From Chloroflexota bacterium (GTDB lineage Bacteria > Chloroflexota > Anaerolineae > Promineifilales > Promineifilaceae): a DNA stretch of 5,205 bases. Every line of letters starts with the position of its first letter. Positions within the stretch are counted from its first letter, which is position 1. The stretch is from contig JAUVOB010000152.1 in the NCBI GenBank assembly GCA_030599405.1, forward strand, positions 1-5,205, read 5' to 3'. This document shows positions 1-5,205 of the stretch, piece after piece. The translations under genes and the position numbers were made by a program. The notes beneath the pieces were generated by a model that was not told where the DNA came from, made no database searches, and saw nothing but the letters and a program-made list of their open reading frames with translations.

Positions 1-216
1 CCTGCCATAATTCTTGCCGATGAACCAACCGGTAATCTAGACACCCGTTCTGGCGCGGAAATTTTGAATATCTTTCAGAAGCTGCATCAAGAGCAGGGAA
101 TAACCTTGGTGGTCATCACTCACGATCCCGAGGTTGCAGATCTTGCCGAGAGAACCATCTGGATTAGAGACGGTATTATTGAAAATAGCCACGAGCCATA
201 TTCGGTAATCGCTTAG
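1..216 (+). CDS. ABC transporter ATP-binding protein, MacB/LolD type (partial, C-terminal end)
   Basis: This is the last 71 codons of an ATPase that powers a membrane transporter; its start lies outside the window. Seen directly: the Walker B strand with the catalytic pair ADEP (D7, E8 of the fragment), the D-loop TGNLD just after it, and the H-loop VVITHD with the switch histidine at fragment residue 41. The Walker A and LSGGQ signature are off the left edge. The DEPTGNLD form followed by SGAE is typical of the MacB/LolD/FtsE group of ABC ATPases, which work with FtsX-like permeases. The frame ends in TAG, and the permease gene starts 41 bases later on the same strand, so the two are very probably co-transcribed and form one exporter on the cytoplasmic side of the membrane. 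The substrate cannot be read from this fragment. Confidence 0.95.
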   Translation, partial: PAIILADEPTGNLDTRSGAEILNIFQKLHQEQGITLVVITHDPEVADLAERTIWIRDGIIENSHEPYSVIA

Positions 217-257
217 CAAATATTCAAAACTGAGATCTTACGAATCGGAGTATTGAG

Positions 258-1475
258 ATGAACATCAACGAGAGCTTATTAACAGCACTTGATAGTCTTA
301 TGGCCAATAAGTTACGGGCAGTACTAACCATGCTGGGAGTCATCATCGGCGTGGCTGCGGTAATCGCCCTTCTCTCCATCGGAAATGGTGTAAATGCCAC
401 CGTTTCCAGTGAAATCCAGGCCATCGGCACTAACCTCATCATGGTTTCTACCGATTATGATAATAGCGGCGGCTATTCTGCCTTGAGCATGTCCGATGTA
501 GAGGCGTTGTCCGATCCGATGCTGGCGCCCGCACTGAGTGAGGTTGCAGCCACCGTACAAGGTTCCCAAGAGGTGGTTCGAGGTGGAGCCAGCGTTCGAA
601 CTACGGTATCGGGCATCACTGAGAATTACCTCGCTGTGAATAACCTGAATGAGTTCCAGATTGGCGACGGCCTAACCCAATGGGACTTGGAAACGAAAGC
701 CAGAGTCGCCGTGCTTGGGTATGATGCCGCGGTCGACCTCTTTGGAGACGATTATGCTATTGGCCAGACGGTCAAGATAAACGGCACCGGCTACGAAGTC
801 GTAGGCGTACTTATTCCCTCTGGGAGTGGTTTTACCAACACCGATGGAAACGTTTATATTCCGTTGACAACAGCCCAAAGCCGGCTCTATTCGGACCGTA
901 CTCGAAGTGGGGATAAGGCCGTTTCATCTATTACAGCGCAATCGGTCAACGAGGCACAGACAGACGCTGCAATCATGCAGCTGACTGAGGTTCTTCGAGA
1001 CGAGCACGAAATCGTATATGCGACTGATGACGATTTCACCATAATAAGCCAGACGGATCTACTGGAGACCTTCGACCAGATCACTGGAATTCTAACCGCC
1101 TTCCTCGGCGCAATAGCGGGCATATCCCTGGTTGTCGGTGGGATCGGAATCATGAATATCATGCTCGTCAGTGTTACGGAGCGTACTCGTGAGATCGGCA
1201 TTCGGAAAGCGATCGGGGCGCTGAAGCGGGATATCCTGGCTCAGTTTCTGCTGGAGTCGATTTTCTTGAGCATCTTGGGTGGTACAATCGGCATTCTATT
1301 GGGCTGGACCATATCTTTCGCGGCCGGCAATTTGATCGGAATGACCACTGTTGTCGATATTCAAACCATCGCCCTCGCTACCGGATTCGCGGCCGGAGTT
1401 GGTCTCGTATTCGGAATCTACCCTGCGTGGCGAGCGGCCGGACTGCGACCGATTGAAGCGCTGAGGTATGAGTAG
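258..1475 (+). CDS. MacB/FtsX-family ABC transporter permease
   Basis: This 405-residue membrane subunit should pair with the upstream ATPase. It has the MacB layout: a short N-terminal cytoplasmic stretch, a first membrane helix at about residues 22-42, a large extracytoplasmic domain (about 45-270, the MacB_PCD region), then three helices at about 278-305, 330-355 and 370-390. Family marks are visible: VGGIGIMNIMLVSVTERTRE into IGIRKAIGA at about 293-321, and the C-terminal YPAWRAAGLRPIEAL. Proteins of this family are mechanotransmitters that use cytoplasmic ATP hydrolysis to drive events outside the membrane, such as export of macrolides, peptides or lipoproteins. The ATG at 258 is supported by a CGGAG ribosome-binding site at 246-250. 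ATPase and permease are separate genes here, unlike the fused E. coli MacB. A MacA-like adaptor would be expected upstream but is outside the window. The substrate is unknown. Confidence 0.95.
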   Translation: MNINESLLTALDSLMANKLRAVLTMLGVIIGVAAVIALLSIGNGVNATVSSEIQAIGTNLIMVSTDYDNSGGYSALSMSDVEALSDPMLAPALSEVAATVQGSQEVVRGGASVRTTVSGITENYLAVNNLNEFQIGDGLTQWDLETKARVAVLGYDAAVDLFGDDYAIGQTVKINGTGYEVVGVLIPSGSGFTNTDGNVYIPLTTAQSRLYSDRTRSGDKAVSSITAQSVNEAQTDAAIMQLTEVLRDEHEIVYATDDDFTIISQTDLLETFDQITGILTAFLGAIAGISLVVGGIGIMNIMLVSVTERTREIGIRKAIGALKRDILAQFLLESIFLSILGGTIGILLGWTISFAAGNLIGMTTVVDIQTIALATGFAAGVGLVFGIYPAWRAAGLRPIEALRYE

Positions 1476-1480
1476 GCTCC

Positions 1481-1507
1481 CCTAGGTCGCTGAATAAGAT
1501 TCCTAGG
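1481..1507. terminator. Possible weak bidirectional terminator between convergent genes
   Basis: The permease and the phosphatase genes converge with only 27 bases between their stop codons. CCTAGG occurs at 1481-1486 and again at 1502-1507, so the two copies can pair into a 6-bp stem with a 15-base loop. The second copy overlaps the phosphatase stop codon. There is no clear U-run on either side, and the hexamer is itself a palindrome, so the pairing may be coincidental. It is recorded because some termination signal is expected here and this is the only candidate seen. Confidence 0.2.
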
Positions 1508-2246
1508 TGATTAGCTCCCGGGGAAGAAAATCCACCCGGTTCAAGTACACCATAATGGTGCCTCGTTCGAGGAAGGATATACGAGAGATAGCCGCGTTGT
1601 TCATAGCGAAAAGAATCCCGGTCAACCAGCGTTCATTGTCAGGATCTAGAGGTAGACCTGTTATCTCAGTGAGCAGGGAATGGTAGAAACCGGCATGAGT
1701 CACGAGAGCGACATTGTCTTCACTGCCACCATGTTGGGCCAACAACACTTCGAGGAAACGGCCAGCCCGGATGAAGGCTTCGTGCCGGGGTTCGTGGGGC
1801 CGATCCCACCATCCTTCTTCACCCAGCGAATCTGGCAACTTCAGAGTCGGGTAATACTTCTCAAAGAATGCACGATTCGGACCAGGCAATCCCCGGTATT
1901 CGCGGTCCTCACCTATGATTTCAAAGACACCCCCCCACTCATGCAAATCCCAATCGGCAATGGCCGGGATATTCAGCGAGGAGGAGACGGCAAGGGCTGT
2001 TTCAATAGACCGCAGCAGCAAACTGCAGTAAATATGCGTGATTCCAAAGCCGCGCCTGTTAAAGGCGTCATATTCGTCGGTCTCAGCCGACGGATCTTCT
2101 TGCTTAAGAAATCGAGCGAGGAGACGGGCCTGGACTTGTCCAACTTCTGACAAACCCGGATCAGAATTGCGTTCATCGAAGGAACCGGTTCTGGCATAAA
2201 GGGCGTTGTTCTCTGATTGAGCGTGACGAATTAAGTATAGTTGCAT
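1503..2246 (-). CDS. Histidine phosphatase superfamily protein (phosphoglycerate mutase-like)
   Basis: This 247-residue cytoplasmic protein belongs to the histidine phosphatase (PGM-like) superfamily, whose members transfer phosphate through a phosphohistidine. The N-terminus carries the defining motif LIRHAQSENN, with R7 and the nucleophile H8. A second phosphate-pocket arginine is likely R79 in LLLRSIETA. The probable acid is E103 in DLHEWGG, and the second catalytic histidine is H184 in LVTHAG. The core is therefore complete and the protein is probably active. The segment between about 100 and 155 is rich in aromatic residues and prolines and is the likely substrate lid. Family members range from glycolytic mutases to broad phosphatases, so the substrate is unknown; the RHAQ form and the length argue against a true glycolytic mutase. 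The ATG at 2246 gives the usual start right at the first beta strand. No convincing Shine-Dalgarno precedes it, and a palindromic repeat lies 11 bases upstream. Confidence 0.9.
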   Translation of the reverse strand: MQLYLIRHAQSENNALYARTGSFDERNSDPGLSEVGQVQARLLARFLKQEDPSAETDEYDAFNRRGFGITHIYCSLLLRSIETALAVSSSLNIPAIADWDLHEWGGVFEIIGEDREYRGLPGPNRAFFEKYYPTLKLPDSLGEEGWWDRPHEPRHEAFIRAGRFLEVLLAQHGGSEDNVALVTHAGFYHSLLTEITGLPLDPDNERWLTGILFAMNNAAISRISFLERGTIMVYLNRVDFLPRELIT

Positions 2247-2255
2247 GATTAGTAC

Positions 2256-2270
2256 ATGTGACAGTCACTT
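2256..2270. repeat. REP-like palindrome, left copy (GTGAC-A-GTCAC)
   Basis: The 15-base string ATGTGACAGTCACTT here is repeated exactly at 2862-2876, on the other side of the transposase gene. Its core, 2258-2268, is a perfect palindrome with 5-bp arms around one central base. The transposase stop codon (TGA, 2265-2267 read on the minus strand) lies inside the palindrome. The phosphatase start is 11 bases beyond its left edge. The core pattern occurs only three times in the window, all around this one gene, which fits the short palindromes that accompany REP-associated transposases. Confidence 0.7.
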
Positions 2271-2846
2271 CAGGAACTCAAGTTTACGTGGTAGTTGATG
2301 TATTGTCAGATAATCGTCGACAAATTCGCGATAGGTACTGCCATTTTCGAAAAACGCTTCGATGAATTCGAAGTCGACCATAGTACCCTGACGCAAGCCA
2401 ATCCACTCAGGATAGTTAGAAAATGGCCAATCTACAAGGTTATCAACGATTATGTCCTTGACCGGATTGTTGTGGATATATCTGCACAGGTGTCGTAGGT
2501 GAGAATCCGAGACTACGTGTACGACCTTATATCGACCTTCGAACAAAGTTCCACGATGTTCATAGCGGTTATCATATGCTTTAGTGTAGCTGTTGAAGAC
2601 TCTTTGTGGTAGTAATTCAGCCGGAACATCGCGCTGTTGCCTTACTAGTAAATGATAATGGTTTGGCAATAGGCAGTAGGCGATCATGGCAAGATTAAGC
2701 TCTCACAGGTACTTCTTTACTCGGCTCAAGGCGAAAAGATAGTTCTCCTTGTCTCGGAAAATAGTCACCTTCCGAGCCCCGCGATTGTAGGGATGATAAT
2801 ATTGATCTGGAAGCCAATGAATGAGATGTTTTCTGGCAATCGGCAT
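2265..2846 (-). pseudogene. REP-associated tyrosine transposase (RAYT, Y1/IS200-like), interrupted by an in-frame TGA
   Basis: Reading the minus strand from the ATG at 2846 gives a 193-codon frame with one internal stop, TGA at codon 48 (2703-2705). Both sides of the stop are recognisable transposase. Before it are the N-terminal strand YYHPYNRGARK and the segment VTIFRDKENYLF. After it come IAYCLLPNHYHLLV with the metal-binding HUH pair (H63, H65), the segment RGTLFEGRYK, and RYIHNNPVKD, whose Y123 aligns with the catalytic tyrosine of E. coli TnpA-REP. Such enzymes cut and rejoin single-stranded DNA at REP palindromes. The stop probably arose by a single C-to-T change from CGA (Arg), since an arginine or similar residue is usual before EL here. 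An internal ATG at 2687 could give a 140-residue product that keeps the HUH and tyrosine residues but lacks the first strand of the fold, so it is unlikely to be fully active. No other gene in the window has an internal TGA, so recoding is unlikely. A sequencing error is possible. Confidence 0.85.
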
Positions 2847-2852
2847 AGGAGT

Positions 2853-2858
2853 ATTATA
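2853..2858 (-). promoter_or_regulatory. Possible -10 box of the transposase gene
   Basis: The minus strand reads a perfect TATAAT at 2858-2853, six bases before the transposase ATG at 2846. A -35 match is poor: TTCCAA at the right distance agrees with TTGACA at three of six positions. If this box is used, transcription would begin at or next to the ATG, giving a leaderless mRNA, which fits the absence of a Shine-Dalgarno. The palindrome pair would then cover the spacer and -35 region. Promoter consensus in this organism is not known, so this is tentative. Confidence 0.35.
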
Positions 2859-2861
2859 GTG

Positions 2862-2892
2862 ATGTGACAGTCACTTTGGAAGTGACCGTCAC
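2862..2892. repeat. Inverted pair of REP-like palindromes (potential 13-bp stem)
   Basis: Two palindromes lie side by side: GTGACAGTCAC at 2864-2874 and GTGACCGTCAC at 2882-2892, 18 bases apart centre to centre. Together they form a larger inverted repeat. The arm 2864-2876 pairs with 2880-2892 in 12 of 13 positions (one A-C mismatch) around the loop TGG. As single-stranded DNA or RNA this would fold into one long hairpin. Bases 2862-2876 repeat the left copy at 2256-2270 exactly. The pair lies in the 60-base gap between the divergent transposase and response-regulator genes, ending 14 bases before the regulator start. It may be a REP pair, an operator, or both. Confidence 0.75.
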
Positions 2893-2906
2893 CTGTCGAG
2901 ATATGT

Positions 2907-3590
2907 ATGCAACGAATCCTGGTAGTAGACGATGATCGCGAAGTCGTACGGCTGATGAATGCCTATCTAGAGCAAGCTGGCTACGAAGTGCTGGTTGCTT
3001 ATGATGGCGAGACAGCCATACACGCGCTGAGAAGGGAGAAACCTGATTTGTTGCTCCTGGATCTAATGCTCCCTGACCGGGATGGATACGACATTACGCG
3101 TTTCGTACGCTCTCAACCCGACTTGGCCCATATTCCGATCATTATGCTTACCGCTCGAGTAGACGACACCGATAAGATCGTCGGTTTGGAGATGGGTGCT
3201 GACGACTATGTGACTAAGCCCTATAACCCTCGCGAAGTTGTCGCCCGAGTCCGGGCCCGATTACGCAGCCACAATACGCTGAGCCCGCAACCACTTGCGG
3301 CCGGCGACCTGGAAATGGACCTCGGACGCAGGGAAGTAAAAGTAGCAGGACAAGAAGTGGAGCTTACGCCCAGCGAATTCAATATTCTAAAAGTCCTGAT
3401 GGAAAGAGCCGGTTATGTCCTGACCCGCGATGAGTTAATCAGCAGAGGATTGGGGATGGATTATGAGGGTATTGACCGGACTCTTGATAGCCATATACGC
3501 AATCTACGTCGCAAGATCGAACCTGACTCGAAAAATCCACAATACATCGAGACGGTGTATGGCATCGGGTACAGGCTGGTAGATGAATAA
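2907..3590 (+). CDS. Two-component response regulator, OmpR/PhoB family
   Basis: This 227-residue cytoplasmic transcription factor has a receiver domain (about 2-120) and a winged-helix DNA-binding domain (about 131-226). Receiver residues are all present: the acidic pair D8-D9 in LVVDDD, the phosphate acceptor D52 in LLDLMLPDRDG, T82 in MLTAR, and K104 in YVTKPYNPRE. The C-terminal half shows the OmpR-type marks ELTPSEFNIL, then RTLDSHIRNLRRKIEP, and finally YIETVYGIGYRL. Length and order are normal for the family, and the protein should be functional. The ATG at 2907 starts exactly at the first receiver strand; a second ATG at 2903 is out of frame. No good Shine-Dalgarno is seen (only CGAG at 2897-2900), and a palindrome pair lies just upstream. 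The cognate kinase follows on the same strand. Target genes cannot be told from sequence; the neighbouring exporter or cation pump are candidates. Confidence 0.96.
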   Translation: MQRILVVDDDREVVRLMNAYLEQAGYEVLVAYDGETAIHALRREKPDLLLLDLMLPDRDGYDITRFVRSQPDLAHIPIIMLTARVDDTDKIVGLEMGADDYVTKPYNPREVVARVRARLRSHNTLSPQPLAAGDLEMDLGRREVKVAGQEVELTPSEFNILKVLMERAGYVLTRDELISRGLGMDYEGIDRTLDSHIRNLRRKIEPDSKNPQYIETVYGIGYRLVDE

Positions 3591-3677
3591 GCCTGGGCCT
3601 GGGAGCATAAAGAACAGGTTTGATATCCATTGTCGTAGAAGGTTACTTATCGCTGCCGGACATATCAAGGAAGAACT

Positions 3678-4751
3678 ATGAATCGAATGTGGGTTCGCTT
3701 TAGCCTGGCATTCGCGGTTGTAATTATCGTCGTGGCCATGGCGATCGGGTTTGCCGCACGATTGACGATTGAATCGACCACGGATCCGGAGGGGGAGATT
3801 CCGGCCGAGGTGCGAGATTATTTCAAACAGCTACGCTCTGACCGTTCGATATTCAATGTAACCACCCTGGCCATCATCGTCGGTGGCGTGGCGATTGCGG
3901 CCGGGGTTTGGATGAGTAGAACCCTCACCGCACCCTTATCTGAATTGGGTGAAGCAGCGCAAGCAATTGGCAGCCAGGATTTGAGTCGCCGGGTCCGAGT
4001 ACACGGCTCAGATGAGGTACAAGCAGTCGCGGTACGATTCAATGCAATGGCCGAGTTATTGGAGGATGAGGAGACATTAAGGCAGAACCTGCTTACGGAT
4101 GTCGCGCACGAGCTGCGTAACCCGTTACATGTCTTGCAGGGCAATCTGCAGGCGATGCTTGATGGTGTATATCCAATCGATGTAGACGAGATAACCCGTC
4201 TTGCCGAACAGACTCGCCATCTCACTACTTTAGTAAATGATCTACATGAACTGGCCCAAGCAGAAGCGCACCAGCTCTCGTTGCGTAAGCAAGGAACGGA
4301 TATGGCGGCCATAGTCAAGGAGACGGTTGCTGCATTTAAACCAATCGCCGCTTCGAAGGAAATCGGGCTGACTGTGGAACTATTGGGAACAATCCCGGTG
4401 TTGAATGTGGACGGTGACCGGATCCGCCAGGCCCTGAGTAACCTCCTATCGAATGCTGTGCGTCATACCCCTGCTCAGGGTTCGATTACCGTCTGTACTC
4501 TGACCAAAAAGGACGAACTGCAGATACGGGTAAGCGACACAGGACCGGGAATCGCACCTGAACACATGGAGCATGTATTTGACCGGTTTTACAGAACCGA
4601 TAGCGCCCGTTCGCGAGAGATGGGTGGCACTGGGCTTGGTCTTTCTATTACAAGAGCAATCGCCGAAGCCCATGGAGGACAGGTGACTGTTGTTAGCGAC
4701 GGGCTTGGAGAGGGGAGTACGTTTACAATCCACCTACCCCTGGAGGCCTAG
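3678..4751 (+). CDS. Sensor histidine kinase (HAMP-HisKA-HATPase_c)
   Basis: This 357-residue membrane kinase is the probable partner of the upstream regulator, 87 bases away on the same strand. In order: a first membrane helix (about 8-27), a short extracytoplasmic loop (about 28-61), a second helix (about 62-80), a HAMP linker (about 80-132), a HisKA dimerisation domain with the phosphorylated histidine H144 in DVAHELRNPL, and a HATPase_c domain (about 240-355). The ATP-binding boxes are intact: N box QALSNLLSNAVRHTP (N255, N259), G1 box VSDTGPGI (D287), F box FDRFYR, and G2 box GGTGLGLS. The outer loop of some 34 residues is too small for a known sensor domain, so the signal may be sensed in or near the membrane or relayed by another protein. 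The ATG at 3678 has a good AAGGAAG site at 3667-3673. The 87-base gap before it shows no clear terminator, so co-transcription with the regulator is likely. Confidence 0.96.
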   Translation: MNRMWVRFSLAFAVVIIVVAMAIGFAARLTIESTTDPEGEIPAEVRDYFKQLRSDRSIFNVTTLAIIVGGVAIAAGVWMSRTLTAPLSELGEAAQAIGSQDLSRRVRVHGSDEVQAVAVRFNAMAELLEDEETLRQNLLTDVAHELRNPLHVLQGNLQAMLDGVYPIDVDEITRLAEQTRHLTTLVNDLHELAQAEAHQLSLRKQGTDMAAIVKETVAAFKPIAASKEIGLTVELLGTIPVLNVDGDRIRQALSNLLSNAVRHTPAQGSITVCTLTKKDELQIRVSDTGPGIAPEHMEHVFDRFYRTDSARSREMGGTGLGLSITRAIAEAHGGQVTVVSDGLGEGSTFTIHLPLEA

Positions 4752-4770
4752 AGCGAGGGGAATCCTCGTT
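4752..4770. terminator. Possible hairpin terminator after the kinase gene
   Basis: Directly after the kinase stop codon, AGCGAGG (4752-4758) and CCTCGTT (4764-4770) can form a 7-bp stem, including one G-T wobble, around the loop GGAAT. No U-run follows, so it is not a textbook intrinsic terminator. Its place between two convergent genes (67 bases between the stops) makes a termination role plausible but unproven. Confidence 0.35.
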
Positions 4771-4818
4771 AGCTTGGAATGATAGGAATAGTTGGACTGA
4801 CGAAAGGCACCCCTGCGG

Positions 4819-5205
4819 TCAGCCTTGCGGTATGGATTCGAGATAGTTCTCTCTAACCCGCTTCACCCATTTGTAGATCTCTAAGATGACGAAAACGATA
4901 GCACTCGCTCCGAGGCAAATCAGAAGCTGCTCGATTGTCAATGGTTCGGTTCTAAACACCCCTTGGAAAAGTGGCACATAAATGATCACTAGCTGGAGGA
5001 AGACAGTTAGCAAAACCGCTCCCACCATCAAGCGGTTGGAGAATACGCCGATTTTGAATAGGGAGTCGCGACTGGAGCGCATGGCCAAAGCGTTCCCCAT
5101 TTGAGAAAGAACCAGGGTAGTGAAGACCATCGTTCGCCAGGGCACATCCTCGAACTCGAAGGCGACCCGGCCAATAGCTATGGAAACTGCGCCCATCAGA
5201 ATTCC
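4819..5205 (-). CDS. P-type cation-transporting ATPase, C-terminal membrane domain (partial)
   Basis: The frame is open to the right edge of the window, so this is the last 128 codons of a longer gene; the methionine at 5196 is internal and not the start. The fragment matches the C-terminal domain of Ca2+/Mg2+/Na+-type P-type ATPases (Cation_ATPase_C). It shows FTTLVLSQMGNALAMRS, typical of the helix M8 region, followed by two more hydrophobic helices, VGAVLLTVFLQLVIIYVPLF and a last one from about EQLLICLGASAIVFVILEIY, before a basic tail KWVKRVREN. The spacing fits helices M8 to M10. The phosphorylation motif DKTG and the ion-binding helices M4 to M6 lie outside the window, so ion specificity cannot be stated; P2-type calcium pumps are the nearest guess. 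The gene converges on the kinase gene. Confidence 0.88.
   Translation of the reverse strand, partial: GILMGAVSIAIGRVAFEFEDVPWRTMVFTTLVLSQMGNALAMRSSRDSLFKIGVFSNRLMVGAVLLTVFLQLVIIYVPLFQGVFRTEPLTIEQLLICLGASAIVFVILEIYKWVKRVRENYLESIPQG

Larger units (their letters stand above)
2256..2892. mobile_element. REP/RAYT-like module: transposase frame plus bracketing palindromes
   Basis: This unit of about 640 bases holds a Y1-type transposase frame on the minus strand, with GTGAC-N-GTCAC palindromes at both ends: one copy on the left and an inverted pair on the right. RAYT proteins of the HUH family are known to be flanked by the short palindromes they recognise, and the arrangement here matches. There are no long terminal inverted repeats, no target duplication that can be recognised, and no second IS gene, so this is not a classical insertion sequence. 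The module fills the gap between the phosphatase gene and the response-regulator gene, both of which point away from it. The exact boundaries are inferred from the outermost palindromes. Confidence 0.55.

Noticed and set aside
1930..1936. Run of seven C (seven G in the phosphatase coding strand), considered as a phase-variation tract
   Set aside because: It encodes the conserved Glu-Trp-Gly-Gly stretch in frame, and seven bases is short for slippage-based switching; there is no alternate frame product.
1680..2150. A 156-codon open frame on the + strand inside the phosphatase gene
   Set aside because: It is antisense to a gene with complete catalytic motifs, its translation shows no recognisable domain, and no ribosome-binding site supports it.
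2703..2705. Stop-codon reassignment or recoding (TGA read as Gly, Trp or selenocysteine)
   Set aside because: All intact genes here lack internal TGA, and the P-type ATPase gene ends in TGA at a natural C-terminus. The position is not a catalytic site where selenocysteine would be expected, so a nonsense mutation is simpler.
2256..2892. CRISPR array or classical insertion sequence
   Set aside because: Only three short palindromes are present without regular spacers, and there are no long terminal inverted repeats or recognisable target duplications.
3591..3677. Gap between regulator and kinase, with a GCCTGG tandem repeat at 3591-3602
   Set aside because: Only two copies of a 6-base unit, with no stem and U-run and no convincing promoter; it looks like plain spacer apart from the kinase ribosome-binding site.
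3818..4318. A 166-codon minus-strand open frame within the kinase gene
   Set aside because: The translation is a serine/cysteine/arginine-rich shadow of the kinase codons, with no family signature.

Overview
The window is ordinary bacterial chromosome of middling GC, with seven protein-coding loci and one small mobile module. It encodes no ribosomal or other strongly taxon-specific protein, so the host can only be guessed. The family mix (MacB-type exporter, OmpR/HisKA two-component pair, P-type cation ATPase, REP-associated transposase with GTGAC-N-GTCAC palindromes) would suit a Chloroflexota-like environmental bacterium, but this is a weak inference. The standard genetic code is in use: genes end in TAG, TAA and TGA, and no intact gene has an internal TGA.

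Layout, left to right. Positions 1-216 are the C-terminal end of an ABC transporter ATPase, followed 41 bases later by its MacB/FtsX-type permease (258-1475); both are on the + strand and form an operon. Facing them is a histidine phosphatase gene (1503-2246, minus). Next comes a degenerate REP-associated tyrosine transposase (RAYT) on the minus strand (2265-2846), broken by one in-frame TGA and bracketed by short GTGAC-N-GTCAC palindromes. The palindromes occur once at its 3' end and as an inverted pair at its 5' end. Divergent from it is a two-component system on the + strand: an OmpR-type response regulator (2907-3590) and a HAMP/HisKA sensor kinase (3678-4751). The window closes with the C-terminal membrane part of a P-type cation ATPase (4819-5205, minus), convergent with the kinase and cut by the window edge.

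How the parts may work together: the ATPase and permease should form one MacB-like exporter. The regulator and kinase form a complete signalling pair, which could control the exporter, the cation pump or distant genes; nothing in the sequence settles this. The most interesting part is 2256-2892. There the RAYT frame, its nonsense codon and the three palindromes look like a REP-type element that landed in the gap between two outward-facing genes, leaving its palindromes immediately upstream of both.
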